Positions 16,242 through 27,000 of a stretch of 64,000 bases of DNA are shown in pieces. Each line of letters starts with the position of its first letter. Positions within the stretch are counted from its first letter, which is position 1. Below the pieces are notes generated by a model, which was not told the origin of the DNA, did not search any database, and saw nothing but the letters and a program-made list of their open reading frames with translations. The stretch is from Sinomicrobium kalidii (lineage in GTDB: Bacteria; Bacteroidota; Bacteroidia; Flavobacteriales; Flavobacteriaceae): positions 5,252,501 through 5,316,500 of the forward strand of contig NZ_CP089211.1 of the NCBI RefSeq assembly GCF_021183825.1. Reading direction: 5' to 3'. Position numbers and translations under genes: made by a program.

Positions 16242-18248
16242 TTATTTTTTCCCGAATCGAATGGCCGTTCCTCCGCCTTTTCCAAGGTGCAGTTTCAGGC
16301 TGTCCTTTGAGGTCACTTCCCTGCTACTGACCTCTATCTCCGCAGGATTGGTTTCATATCCCGTGCCTTCGGCATCTGCATAGATTTGGGCTTCATAGAC
16401 AGCTCCTTCTTCAAGAAAATCCAGAGCGATCTCCAGGTCTCTCGCTTCTTCATTGGTGATGCTCCCCAGGTACCAGTCTTCACTGTTCTTGTCTTTTCTA
16501 ACTGTAGTAATATACTCGCCGATCTCTGCATTCAGTACCCGGGTGTCGGACCAGTCTACCGGAACATCCTGCAAAAATTTGAATGCCGGGTTGCCATCGT
16601 AATTTTCCGGCAGGTCGGCCAGCATCTGAACAGGAGAATACAAAACCACATAGAGTGCCAGTTGTTTGGCGGCTGTGGTATGAACGTCCCGCCCTTCATA
16701 GCCCTGTTTGATCTCCACATCGAGTATTCCCGGTGTAAAATCCATAGGGCCCGACAGCATCCTGGTAAACGGGAGGATTACGGTATGTGAAGGCGGATTT
16801 CCTTCGCTCCAGGCATTGTATTCCTGTCCCCTTGCCCCTTCGCGGGCCATCATGTTGGGATAAGTCCTGCGCTCACCGGTGTCTTTAATGGGTTCATGGA
16901 AGTTTACGGCAAGCTCGTATTCGGCGGCCTTTTCCAGTACAAACCTGTAATAATTCACCCCGAATTGCCCGTGGTGCCATTCTTTCATGTTTAATCTTGA
17001 ACCTACCTGGCCGATCTTTATGTCGTGCATGCCGTATTTTTGGTAAAGTCCCATCCCGGCATCAATCTGTTCCAGGTAATTGATAATGTTCGACCCGGTT
17101 TCGTGATAGCCGATGATACTTACCCCTTTTGACCGGGCATAATCGGTGACTTCTTTCAGATCGAACCCGTCAGCTTCTTTCGTAAAGCTGAACATGTGCA
17201 TGGCATTCTCATACCACTGTGGGGTCCAGCCCTTGTTCCACCCTTCGATAAGCAGGTGATCTACGCCGAGTTTTTCACAATAATCGATATACATTCTGGC
17301 ATTTTCGGTCGTGGCGCCCTGTATCGGGCTTTCCCAGAACGAATATTTACCGATGTGCATCCCCCACCAAATACCAAGGTATTTATGAGGTTCAATCCAG
17401 GAAGTATCTTCCAGTTTATTGGGATCGTTCAGGTTCAATATCATGTAAGACGTGATGAGGTCTCCCGGGTTTTCTGCAATTTGCAGGGTCCGCCACGGAG
17501 TGGTGAAGGAACCATTGGTTTTTACCCGGTCGCCATCAGCCCAGGGCACGAGATCGCATTTGAGGGCGGTGCCGTTTTCCCGGGCCAGTGTCATGCTTGC
17601 ATAGTTGATGAGGTTTGCTTCGTGAAAGCTTAAAAACAATCCGTCGTTGCTTTTAATGGTGAGCGGGGTATGAACGGTATCCAAGGTACTTACTGCAGAT
17701 TGGGTAAACAAATATTCGTAGCGGTTGTCCTGATAGGCCGGAATCCACCAGGCCTCACCATCGTTACTGAGGTTAAAACGGGTTAGTTCGTCCATGATGA
17801 CCAGGCTGTCTTCGGTACCATTACCGGGATATTGGTACCTGAATGCTATTCCGTCGTCAAAAGCCCTGAATTGTATTTTAAGCTGTCTTTTCTGATCGGT
17901 TTCTTCCTGAAGAACGACTTCCAGTTGTTGATAATGGTCCTGTATGAACTGCTTTTCACCCCAGACCTGCTCCCAGGTTTCGTCATGTTCGGAGGTGTTC
18001 GTATTTACTACCCTGAGGTTGTTATGCAGGGAATCCCCGTTCTTAAACACAAAGCCCATTTCGGATGCGTCTATAATACCGGTTTCTCCGTGCTTTACCG
18101 AATATGAAGGCTTTCCCTGTCTTAACTCAAAAGTAATGCTGTTCTTTCCGTTGGGTGAACTGACAGTGATTTTCGAGTCTTTATTTTCAGGGGATCCACA
18201 ACCAAACAGAAAAGCTGTGATTGCTATGGATGTTAGTTTTTTGATCAT
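16242..18248 (-). CDS. GH97 glycosidase, SusB-like, lipoprotein
   Basis: A 668-residue enzyme. The start at 18248 (MIKKLTSIAITAFLFGC, lipobox at Cys17) is preferred; an upstream ATG at 18368 would add 40 residues with no secretion character. The N-terminal beta-supersandwich (to about 280) and barrel carry the SusB-type glutamates: Glu383 in IIGYHETGSN, Glu452 in VNFHEPIKDTGE, and Glu470/Glu476 in MAREGARGQEYNAW. By family knowledge this set marks the inverting alpha-glucoside hydrolase branch, not the retaining alpha-galactosidases that use an Asp nucleophile. Its role in a putative xyloglucan locus is unclear; it may act on alpha-linked side groups or a co-occurring glucan. Confidence 0.85.
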   Translation of the reverse strand: MIKKLTSIAITAFLFGCGSPENKDSKITVSSPNGKNSITFELRQGKPSYSVKHGETGIIDASEMGFVFKNGDSLHNNLRVVNTNTSEHDETWEQVWGEKQFIQDHYQQLEVVLQEETDQKRQLKIQFRAFDDGIAFRYQYPGNGTEDSLVIMDELTRFNLSNDGEAWWIPAYQDNRYEYLFTQSAVSTLDTVHTPLTIKSNDGLFLSFHEANLINYASMTLARENGTALKCDLVPWADGDRVKTNGSFTTPWRTLQIAENPGDLITSYMILNLNDPNKLEDTSWIEPHKYLGIWWGMHIGKYSFWESPIQGATTENARMYIDYCEKLGVDHLLIEGWNKGWTPQWYENAMHMFSFTKEADGFDLKEVTDYARSKGVSIIGYHETGSNIINYLEQIDAGMGLYQKYGMHDIKIGQVGSRLNMKEWHHGQFGVNYYRFVLEKAAEYELAVNFHEPIKDTGERRTYPNMMAREGARGQEYNAWSEGNPPSHTVILPFTRMLSGPMDFTPGILDVEIKQGYEGRDVHTTAAKQLALYVVLYSPVQMLADLPENYDGNPAFKFLQDVPVDWSDTRVLNAEIGEYITTVRKDKNSEDWYLGSITNEEARDLEIALDFLEEGAVYEAQIYADAEGTGYETNPAEIEVSSREVTSKDSLKLHLGKGGGTAIRFGKK

Positions 18249-18375
18249 TTTTATTGCTTTTGAATAAGTTAGTTCCGAACGGTCACCGGGTACAGTTGAG
18301 ATGTCTTCCGTAGCCGAAACCCTTGATTGTGCCTGGGGTGACAGATTCAACGATACTGTTCGGCTCATAAAATTT

Positions 18376-20850
18376 TTATCTCGGGACCTGCCGGCAGTTT
18401 ATAGTTAACGTACCTGCGTTTAAACCGTCTCCTTTGGCCGTTAACCGTATTTCTCCATTTGTTCCGGACGACTGTATAATTACCAGGCATTTTCCGTAAA
18501 AAGCCTTTTTATTTTTGGCCTTAAAGGATTCGTGACTGGTAGGGTCGCCATTGTCCACTCCTGCTATTTTACCTGGACCGGACAGTTCAAAATCAATCCT
18601 ATTGGTCGCGGTAGGGGCAATATTCCCCTCGACATCAACTATGGAAACAGTGACAAAAGAAAGGTCTTTCCCGTCTGCCGATATGGTCTTTCTGTCGGCC
18701 TCCAGTTTTATTTGGGCAGGTTTACCGGCGGTTTTGATTTCTTTCACCAGCACTTCCTTCCCTTCTTTTCTTGAAACAGCTTTCAATGTTCCGGGCTCAA
18801 AGGGAACACGCCACATAACATGCAGGTCATCGTCTTTTTTAGACCGTTTTCCCAGTGACCTGTCATTCAGGTACAGCTCCACTTCATCGGCATTGTTATA
18901 ATATGCCCAGATATCGACTTCCCTTCCGGGCTCCCAGTTCCAGTGCGGGAATATGTGAAGTACGGTTTCGTCAGTCCACTCACTTTTGTACATATAATAC
19001 GCATCCTTGGGAAAACCGGCCAGATCGATCACCCCGAAATAGGAGCTCCTGGACGGCCATACGTAAGGAGTAGGTTCGCCCAGATAATCGAACCCTGTCC
19101 AGATGAACATGCCCGACATAAAATCGTGTTTTTTAATGACTTTCCAGGTTTCTTCGTGAGTTGAACCCCACGGGGCACTCACCTGGTCGTAAGCCGAAAC
19201 GGTATTGCCCGGGTTACCGTCAAGGAAAAGCTGGTCCCAGCGATATGGCCATCTTTTAATGGAATCGGACCGTTGATCGTAATAGCCCCTTGTAGCCAGT
19301 GCCGAAGTTGTTTCGGTGGCGATAAACGGTGTTTCCGGGAAATTTATCTGATGCTGCGTATAGGTTTGATGGGCATAATTGTAACCGATAAGATCCAGCG
19401 CTCCCGACCCTGCCAGGGCATTGGGTTGGGCAGGCTCATCAAACTGTAAAGTAACATCATTGTCATTGGTGTGGATGGGAGGATTCATTCCCGCGGTTAC
19501 CGGACGGGTAGTATCCAGACTTTTGACGATCTTTGACAGTTTCCGCCCTATTTCGGCGCCACGCTCTCCCCATTGTTCGGGAATTTCATTACCGATGCTC
19601 CACATAAAAACACTGGGGTGGTTCCGGTCACGCTTAATGAAATCCACCAGGTCCCGTTCGTGCCATTCGTCCCAGTACAGGCTGTAGTCGTATTCGGATT
19701 TCCCTTTTTCCCACATGTCAAACATTTCATCCATGACGATAAAGCCCATTTTATCACAGAGCTCCAGCAGTTCCGGGGCGGGCGGGTTGTGGGCTGTCCT
19801 GATCCCGTTGACCCCCATTCCACGGAGTATTTCCAGCTGTCTTTCGAGCGCCCTGGTATTGATGGCCGTTCCTAAGGCCCCCAGGTCGTGATGCATGCAA
19901 ACCCCTTTGATCTTGAGGTGTTCACCATTCAGGATGAACCCTTTGTCTGGATCAAATTCGAAAGAGCGGATACCGAACGGGGTTTTGTGACTGTCCGTGA
20001 GCTGGTTATCGATATAGATATCGGTTTTCAGGGTGTAGAGATCGGGTGTCTCTACCGACCAGAGTTCCGGTTTCTCAACGGTGTGATCGGCTGTGACCAA
20101 ACGAGTATCGCCGGTTTTGAACCTGACCGTTTGCTCTTTCTCCGATATTTTTTTACCATTGAAAAGTACGGAGGTCTTAACCACTCCTTCCCGGTCTTCG
20201 GCATGGTTGTTCACCACTTCCACTTCTGCATGGACTTCAGACCGGTCTTTGCTTACTTCCGGAGTGGTCACGTAGGTTCCCCGGTTCTTTACGTGTACCT
20301 TGTCTGTTACGGTAAGCCATACATTGCGGTAGATCCCCGAACCGGAGTACCAGCGGGAATTGGGCTGTTGCGAATTATCGACCTTTACGGTCATGGTGTT
20401 GGTCGCCTCGAAATTGAGGTAAGGGGTCAGATCATATTCAAAACCGATATAACCGTTGGGGCGTTTTCCCAGTAGTTTACCGTTGAGGTATACTTCACTG
20501 TTCATATAAACGCCGTCGAACTGTATGTACACCTGTTTGCCGGCATATTCCGAAGGAAGGTCGAAGGTCTTTTTATAATAACCGATCCCTCCGGGCAGTG
20601 CTCCGCCGCTAAAGGTGGCCGGGTGTTTTTCATTGAATTTTCCTTCTATGCTCCAGTCGTGGGGAAGGTTCAGAAGTTTCCAGTTGCCGGTCAGGGTATC
20701 TTTTTTAACCGTATCCTGAAGCTGAAAACTCCAGTCTTTGGTGAACAATTGCCTGCGTTTTATATCTTCCCGGGGCAGATCAGGGCTACAGGATGCCATG
20801 CCTATGGCAATAACCCATACTGATAGGTATAAAAAATATTTCGTGTCCAT
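18376..20850 (-). CDS. GH2 glycosidase, probable beta-galactosidase, lipoprotein
   Basis: An 824-residue predicted lipoprotein (MDTKYFLYLSVWVIAIGMASC, lipobox Cys21); an in-frame ATG at 20859 would add three residues. Domain order is a sugar-binding jelly-roll (about 50-210), an immunoglobulin-like domain, a TIM barrel (about 310-600), and C-terminal Ig-like/DUF4982-type domains. The acid/base glutamate is in FMWSIGNEIPEQW and the nucleophile glutamate in PFIATETTSA. The motif RTAHNPPAPELLELCDKMGF is typical of GH2 beta-galactosidases of Bacteroidota. It would remove galactose from xyloglucan side chains. A terminator separates it from the glycan-binding gene upstream, so it may need its own promoter or read-through. 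Confidence 0.85.
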   Translation of the reverse strand: MDTKYFLYLSVWVIAIGMASCSPDLPREDIKRRQLFTKDWSFQLQDTVKKDTLTGNWKLLNLPHDWSIEGKFNEKHPATFSGGALPGGIGYYKKTFDLPSEYAGKQVYIQFDGVYMNSEVYLNGKLLGKRPNGYIGFEYDLTPYLNFEATNTMTVKVDNSQQPNSRWYSGSGIYRNVWLTVTDKVHVKNRGTYVTTPEVSKDRSEVHAEVEVVNNHAEDREGVVKTSVLFNGKKISEKEQTVRFKTGDTRLVTADHTVEKPELWSVETPDLYTLKTDIYIDNQLTDSHKTPFGIRSFEFDPDKGFILNGEHLKIKGVCMHHDLGALGTAINTRALERQLEILRGMGVNGIRTAHNPPAPELLELCDKMGFIVMDEMFDMWEKGKSEYDYSLYWDEWHERDLVDFIKRDRNHPSVFMWSIGNEIPEQWGERGAEIGRKLSKIVKSLDTTRPVTAGMNPPIHTNDNDVTLQFDEPAQPNALAGSGALDLIGYNYAHQTYTQHQINFPETPFIATETTSALATRGYYDQRSDSIKRWPYRWDQLFLDGNPGNTVSAYDQVSAPWGSTHEETWKVIKKHDFMSGMFIWTGFDYLGEPTPYVWPSRSSYFGVIDLAGFPKDAYYMYKSEWTDETVLHIFPHWNWEPGREVDIWAYYNNADEVELYLNDRSLGKRSKKDDDLHVMWRVPFEPGTLKAVSRKEGKEVLVKEIKTAGKPAQIKLEADRKTISADGKDLSFVTVSIVDVEGNIAPTATNRIDFELSGPGKIAGVDNGDPTSHESFKAKNKKAFYGKCLVIIQSSGTNGEIRLTAKGDGLNAGTLTINCRQVPR

Positions 20851-20878
20851 CGGGTACATTAAGGGTTAAAAGAAAACG

Positions 20879-20971
20879 GGGGCCGCCTCAAAAATGGTCT
20901 TTACATCACTTCACTCCTGTGTCTGTGGCCGGGAGTTCAAAATGAAATTCTCAATATATGGAGGCAGCCCC
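20879..20971. repeat. 93-bp segment bounded by 11-bp inverted repeats
   Basis: GGGGCCGCCTC at 20879-20889 and GAGGCAGCCCC at 20961-20971 are inverted with one mismatch. On the minus strand the right-hand arm is followed by CGTTTTCTTTT. It could be a long-loop terminator or the remnant of a small inverted-repeat element. It forms most of the gap between the GH2 and glycan-binding genes. Confidence 0.45.
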
Positions 20972-20990
20972 ATCATCATCATCATCATCA
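20971..20990. repeat. CAT trinucleotide microsatellite
   Basis: Six to seven perfect CAT units immediately follow the inverted repeat and adjoin the terminator of the next gene. It is non-coding and could vary in length between strains. Confidence 0.8.
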
Positions 20991-21009
20991 AAAATCACCA
21001 TGGGTGATC
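20989..21009 (-). terminator. Terminator-like hairpin after the glycan-binding lipoprotein gene
   Basis: On the minus strand ATCACC (21003-21008) pairs with GGTGAT (20994-20999) across a 3-base loop, followed by TTTT. It is 8 bp beyond the stop of the gene ending at 21016. The six-base stem is short, so partial read-through into GH2 is plausible, as expected if SusC/D/binding protein are made in excess over the enzymes. Confidence 0.55.
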
Positions 21010-21015
21010 TTTGCC

Positions 21016-22404
21016 TTATGGTATAACATAATGAAAAGCAAACCATTCGTCTTTGGATTCGTCATAACTTGTTCCGAACCAGATGCCTTTTTCCGCAAAT
21101 TCTTCGCCATAGGCTTTTACTACTGTGATGACACTGGCAGTAGAGTTCAGTTCGCTGTCTGTATTTTGCAGCAGCGTATTTCCTTCTAAAGTTATCTCGT
21201 TAGTATCTTCGTCAATGGTGAATGTACCAGTAGTTTCTACACCATTTTGGAAGCGAGTATAATTTAGTGTGCCTCCGAACTGGTCGAACCTGATCCATGC
21301 ACCTTCTACGGCGGTGTCCCAACTGTCGTTCCAGCCCCAGTCCCGCGTGTCTTCGTGTGAAGTGGTCCATCCGTTACCTCCGGCGACCCAGTCAATGGGG
21401 TTGCCTTCGGCATCAAGGGACCAAAGCCTTCCGGAGCCGGCGCCACCGGTGAGCATCTCCAGCAATTCTCCCGGGGCAAATGAGGGATCGAAACCTTCGT
21501 CCGGTTCGGGGATGGTTTCCTCGGGTACCCAGTTGTCGCTGTACTCCTTGGAAATAAAGTTAAAGATCATGAGTTCATCTTTACTATTATGAAATGCTCC
21601 TAATTGCATGGCGTCCTCAGTCAGGGAAATAATCCTGAAGTTATCCCAGTCACTTACATCGTTTTCTGCAGATGAATTTTGCAAGGGGGCAGCATCTGTC
21701 ATGGTAAGCATTCGGGTATCGATATCCAAAAAATAGGTGCCGGATTCCAGTCCCCTGTCCGTAGTAAAGGCGTGGTTGACCTCTACGAAAGGACCGCCCT
21801 TTAAACTGAAAGTCATATATCCGTAATCGCCTGCATCGCCTATCCATTGATTACCTGACCAATCGGGTTCAAATGTCCAGCATACCTCCGGATCATCTGC
21901 AAGACAGCTGTTTTCCCATGCCAGGTCTTTGTGTGAAAAGTAAACCGGGCCATTCCAATATTTGGAAACCCCATCCGCATCCAGGTCCAGATACCAGGTT
22001 TTGGACTTGCCAACCCCTCCAGAAAGCGCTTCCCAAAGTGGATCGCTCACATAGTTCAGGTTGTCGTCTGTCACGGTTATGGGCACGGGGTCCATCTCTA
22101 CCACTCCACCGGCCGTTGATGCCGAGAATTTGATGGTATAATCGCCTTTAAAAGCATATCTGATGGTATCTATAGCGCGATTAGAGCGCCCGGTACCGTA
22201 ATCCCATATGGAAACAGTCTCCGGCGTGTTGTTTATCAGGATCACCGTATTTCCCCCGGCATCGGCATCGAAATCCTGGATAACTTCAAAATCTATATCC
22301 GACTTGTCCAGTTTTTCTCCCAGTTCGTAATCGTTATTCTGACAGGATGTTGCGAGCAGCCCGGTCAGCAATAACATGGACAAAGTATATCTGAAAATTT
22401 TCAT
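21016..22404 (-). CDS. Surface glycan-binding lipoprotein (SusE/F position)
   Basis: A 462-residue predicted lipoprotein (MKIFRYTLSMLLLTGLLATSC, lipobox Cys21). Residues about 35-115 look like an immunoglobulin/PKD-type domain (ILINNTPETVSIWDYGTG, YTIKFSASTAGG). Two later repeats share the pattern LSGGVGKSKTWYLDLDADG and LTGGAGSGRLWSLDAEGNP, each followed by Trp-rich segments, which suggests two related carbohydrate-binding beta-sandwich modules. It lies directly after susD (23 bp) in the position of surface glycan-binding proteins in Bacteroidota loci. Ligand is inferred from the neighbouring GH12/GH31/GH2 enzymes; no catalytic motif is seen. Confidence 0.75.
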   Translation of the reverse strand: MKIFRYTLSMLLLTGLLATSCQNNDYELGEKLDKSDIDFEVIQDFDADAGGNTVILINNTPETVSIWDYGTGRSNRAIDTIRYAFKGDYTIKFSASTAGGVVEMDPVPITVTDDNLNYVSDPLWEALSGGVGKSKTWYLDLDADGVSKYWNGPVYFSHKDLAWENSCLADDPEVCWTFEPDWSGNQWIGDAGDYGYMTFSLKGGPFVEVNHAFTTDRGLESGTYFLDIDTRMLTMTDAAPLQNSSAENDVSDWDNFRIISLTEDAMQLGAFHNSKDELMIFNFISKEYSDNWVPEETIPEPDEGFDPSFAPGELLEMLTGGAGSGRLWSLDAEGNPIDWVAGGNGWTTSHEDTRDWGWNDSWDTAVEGAWIRFDQFGGTLNYTRFQNGVETTGTFTIDEDTNEITLEGNTLLQNTDSELNSTASVITVVKAYGEEFAEKGIWFGTSYDESKDEWFAFHYVIP

Positions 22405-22427
22405 GTCTTATTTTTTTGAGTTAACTA

Positions 22428-24011
22428 TTACCACCCAGTATTTTGTTGTAATACGCCGTTGGAGAGCGTTATCTGGTTGTTCGGGATTTGTTGCAATCCT
22501 CCGGTACTCTCCACATTCTGAGCGGAAATCACCTTGTTGGTCTCCACGCCTCCGTTCAGGACGGTGGTGTTCTCGGCCAGTTCTGCCGCTGCGGTACTGA
22601 TTCCCTGGCGAAGCAGGTCCCAATACCGGATCCCTTCTAATGCGAACTCCAGCTGTCGTTCCTTCAAAATGTTCTGTGGATTCGCCGGAATGGCCGTAAA
22701 ATTTTCTTTATAGGCCCTCTGCCGTACCTGGTCAAAATAGGCCTGGGCATTGGAACTGCCCAACTCTGCAGCCATCAACAGCACATCGGCGTATCTCATG
22801 ACAAAATAGTCCTGAAACTGACCGATCTGGAAATTCTCTCCTCCTACCTCGTCGGTAACACTGTTTCCATCTTCATCAATCACAGGGCTGTATTTTTTGT
22901 TGTAATAACCTGTATATTCCCTGTGACCATCTTGTTTGTCATAAGGGATCTCCTCTTCATCAATCGCAATGACACTGGCTCCCCGGCGTGTATCATTTTC
23001 ATTATAAGCCTTCCACAATTTCGGGTTTACCGTCACCCCCCAACCTCGTCCGTAGGGATAGTGGTCATAGTCCCGCATACCAAACATCACCATCCAGTGA
23101 TTACCATCCGTGTTCCCATCAAAATCACTGGTATAGGTATGTTTTACGGAGAACACTACTTCCGGGTTGTCTTCACCAGCATAATCTTCGACAGAGGTTG
23201 CCGGCCACAGCTTGGCAAAATCATCTACCAGACTGTGCCCGCTATTGGCAATTACATCTTCCAGGTAAGTAAGAGCCTGAGCTTTATTCACCACCCCAAC
23301 CAGGTCGGAAGCATTGTAGTAGCCTGTATAATACAAGAATACCCTGGCTATCATAGCCTCGGCAGCCCATTTGGTAACCCTTCCGCTCTCTGCCTCGGTA
23401 TAGGGTTCTTCCGGAAGGTTTTCTGCCGCATAAACCAGGTCTTCGGCTATTACCTTATACACCTCATCAGGATCTGCCTGGGGGATATTTTCGGTGGTCG
23501 GTTCGATAATAAGCGGTATGTGGCCCCAGAGGCGTACCATTTCAAAATACAGGTGTGCCCTTATAAACCGGGCTTCCGATTCGTATTGTACTTTTATGTC
23601 CGCATCATCACCCCAATCAATATCGGCCATCTTCTGTATCAATACATTACAGCGATATAATGCCCGATAATATTGTATCCAGTTATTTTCATACAGGTTG
23701 GCATCGGCAGGCGACCGGGAAATATCAAATTCATCTACAGCCTGGAAGCCATATCCGTCGGAATTACCCGTACCGCCAAAGCAGTTATCCGAAAGCACTT
23801 CACTGGCCACGGGAAAGCTCAATCCGCCAATCCCCCCGGAAGCAATCTGCATGCCGTCATAGCATCCTACAAGCGCATAAGAAGCACTGGTGGGGTTATT
23901 GTAAAAATTCTCGTCCGTCCCCTCCTGCGGTTCTACGTCCAGGTAATCTTTTGAACAAGCCCCCAATGCCAAGGTACCCAGTATCAGTATATATTTCAAG
24001 GAGTTTTTCAT
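22428..24011 (-). CDS. SusD/RagB-family outer-membrane lipoprotein
   Basis: A 527-residue lipoprotein with lipobox ending at Cys19 (LGTLALGAC). The N-terminal SKDYLDVEPQEGTDENFYNNPTSA, the TPR-like helical core (EARFIRAHLYFEMVRLWGHIPLI) and the C-terminal LKERQLEFALEGIRYWDLLRQG are SusD hallmarks. SusD caps the SusC channel and binds the oligosaccharide being imported. It follows susC by 12 bp and is clearly in the same transcript. Length is normal for the family. Confidence 0.95.
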   Translation of the reverse strand: MKNSLKYILILGTLALGACSKDYLDVEPQEGTDENFYNNPTSASYALVGCYDGMQIASGGIGGLSFPVASEVLSDNCFGGTGNSDGYGFQAVDEFDISRSPADANLYENNWIQYYRALYRCNVLIQKMADIDWGDDADIKVQYESEARFIRAHLYFEMVRLWGHIPLIIEPTTENIPQADPDEVYKVIAEDLVYAAENLPEEPYTEAESGRVTKWAAEAMIARVFLYYTGYYNASDLVGVVNKAQALTYLEDVIANSGHSLVDDFAKLWPATSVEDYAGEDNPEVVFSVKHTYTSDFDGNTDGNHWMVMFGMRDYDHYPYGRGWGVTVNPKLWKAYNENDTRRGASVIAIDEEEIPYDKQDGHREYTGYYNKKYSPVIDEDGNSVTDEVGGENFQIGQFQDYFVMRYADVLLMAAELGSSNAQAYFDQVRQRAYKENFTAIPANPQNILKERQLEFALEGIRYWDLLRQGISTAAAELAENTTVLNGGVETNKVISAQNVESTGGLQQIPNNQITLSNGVLQQNTGW

Positions 24012-24023
24012 CTTTCAAAGTTT

Positions 24024-27000
24024 TTAGAATTTAACATTTAATCCCATCATAAATGTCCTCGGCCTGGGATAATACCCGAGGTCTACACCCGAAGAAAAGT
24101 TATAATCGTCATTCGAAATTCCATATCCGATCTCGGGATCCATACCGTTATAATTGGTAAATGTATAGAGGTTAAGCACAGACGCGTAAACCCTGAACTG
24201 GCTGGCAAAGAATTTTTTGTTCAACTTTAGTTTCGCTATATCAAAACCAACGGTCACGTTACTGATCCTCAGGAAGTCCCCGTCCTGTACATAGAGGTCG
24301 GAAAAGTTTACCCAGTTCCTGTTGTCTTCAGTAACCCTGGGCACACTATTGGACGAACCGGGGCCGTGCCAGCGGTCCAGGATTGCCGTAGTGTGGTTCG
24401 CATACTGGCTGGACTGGTTCCTGTACGATTGTACGATCTGATTGCCTGCTACACCATTGGCCTGCAGGGATAAATCGAAGGCCTGGTAGTCTAATGCGAT
24501 GTTAAAACCGAAATTGAAATCGGGATTAGGGTCACCGATATTTATCTTATCCAGGTCATTAATACTACCATCTCCGTTCTGGTCTACATAAATAACATCT
24601 CCCGGTTGCGCCGAAGGCTGTATTACAGTTCCGTTTGAGGTGTGGTTCAGCACATCCTGCTCGGTTTGAAAAATACCTGCGGTTTCGAGTCCCCAGAAAT
24701 ATCCCAAAGGATACCCGCTCTGCGCCCGGTAAAATTCCGATGAATTGTCAAACAACTGGTTCGCTTCTCCATGAATAATACCGTCTTCCGTGGGGATATT
24801 ACCCACGGTATTTTTGTTGTAAGCGCCGTTAACTCCTACCGTGAAATTCAGATCTTTAATATTACCGTGGTAATTTAAGGCCAATTCTACCCCTTTGTTT
24901 ACCACATCTCCGCCATTGATCCAGGGAGCATCAGCACCTGCTGTAGCGAGGATAGGAGGTTTGATCAGCCAGTCTTTGTTGGTCTTCTTGTACCAATCGA
25001 AATTGACCGTCAGACTGTTGCGGAACAAGCGGGCGTCAAAACCTATATCTATCTGCTCGGAAGCCTCCCATTTCAGGTCAGGATTGGCATATCTACTCGG
25101 ATAGGCTCCGGGGGACAGCGCACCTTCTTCATTTCCGAAAATGTAATTGGTATTCGCAAATGTTACAGGCGACAGGTATTGGAAATTCCCCGCATTCTGG
25201 TTCCCTACCTGGCCCCAGCTTGCTCTCAATTTAAAGAAGCTTAGCCAGGTAGCATTTCTGAGAAATTCTTCTTCGGTAGCCACCCATCCTGCGGAAACCG
25301 ACGGGAAATAGCCCCAGCGGTTATTTTCATGGAACTGCGAAGAACCATCTGCCCTGAAGGTGGCGTTTAAAAGGTATTTGTCTTTGTAGGTATAATTCAG
25401 CCTTCCGAAATACGACATCCTTTTGTTGATGTTCCTCGGTCCGCCATTTAATGTTATCTGCGCACCGTCGGTGTTCAGGGCATTGTCCAGCCAGGCGCGT
25501 TTCAGATCGTCAAAAACCAGGTTCACATTGCTTCCGTACATATAGTTGTCTTCGTACTTGTATGAGGAAGTCCCCATCATAGCTTCGAAATTATGGTTTT
25601 CAGCGATATTGAACTTATAAGTCAGCAAGTTATCCCACAACAGGGAGTGTCCTTTGCTCGTAGACTGGCTGGCCGTAGTATAGTTATTGAAATCATAGAC
25701 GGATAATTGATAGATGGGACTGAAAGCATGTCCCTCATTAGCCGTATAATCGATTCCCAGGCTTGTTCTGAATTTAAGGTTTTTAAGCAATTCGAATTCC
25801 AGGTAAACATTACCGACAAGCTTTTGGCTGTTGTTCCTGTTCTGGTTTCCGTAAACCATGGAAGCGTACGGATTTGATTGTCCGGATAACCAGCCTTCAC
25901 TATCATCGGAAGTGTTATAAAAATTGCCGTTTTCGTCATAAAAAGGCACCAATGGGTTTGTGTTGAATGCCCCTCTTAACGAATTATTGTATTGGTTACC
26001 TACACCAACTCCATTGTTTTTAATATAAGCGAAACTGAGGTTTTCCCCAAACGTTACCCTACCATCGTAGAGCTTGTGTTCGGAATTTATCCTGAAGTTA
26101 TAACGTTCGTAATTAGAAAGGTCCTTTCCGCCTACAATTCCTTCTTCGGCAGTGTAGGATAGTGAAGATGAGAACACGGAATTTTCCGAGCCCCCGGAAA
26201 CACCCAGGGTATAATTCTGGGTTACCGCATTGTCTTTGAACATGGCACCCATCCAATCCGTACCGCTTCCCATGGCATCGATATCACTATCGCTGAAATA
26301 GGGCAGTTTCCCGGAATTTACGGCAGCTTCATTAAGTATACTGGCATATTCTCTGGCGTTGAGCATATCTATTTTATTGGCAACCCTCTGTATACCGTAA
26401 TATTGGTCGAAGGTCATTTGCAGTTCTCCTTTTTTACCTCCTTTGGTAGTAACCAGCACCACCCCATTGGAAGCCTGTGAACCATAAATGGCAGCAGAGG
26501 CGGCATCCTTCAAAATAGAGATCGATTCAATATCGGAATTGTTCAGGTATGAGATATCCCCGGTCAATACACCATCTACCACATAGAGCGGCGCATTACC
26601 CCCCGTGGAACCCAACCCCCGGATGACCACATTCAGACCCGACCCGGGCTGCCCGGACGTAGAGGTGATCTGGACCCCCGGGGTTTGTCCCTGCAGGGCT
26701 TGCAAAGCATTGGTCGTGCTCTGTTTTTGAAGCTGCTCACCGCCTACCTGCAGATTGGCTCCCGTGACCAGTTCCTTTTTCTGGGTACCATAACCGATAA
26801 CAACAACCTCATTCAGCTGATCGGCCTGTGCCTGCATGGAAACATTAACGGTACCCTGCCCATTAACAGCCACCGTCCGGGTGGTGTAACCGATATAACT
26901 GAACTGAAGTTCGGCGTCCGCAGGAACGGACATCTGGTAATTTCCGTCAAAATCAGTAGTGGTCCCATTGGTGGTCCCTACCACTACAATGCTCACTCCA

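Noticed and set aside
16242..18368. Longer start for the GH97 gene at 18368
   Set aside because: The extra 40 residues have no secretion signal, and the internal Met at 18248 gives a perfect lipoprotein signal peptide.
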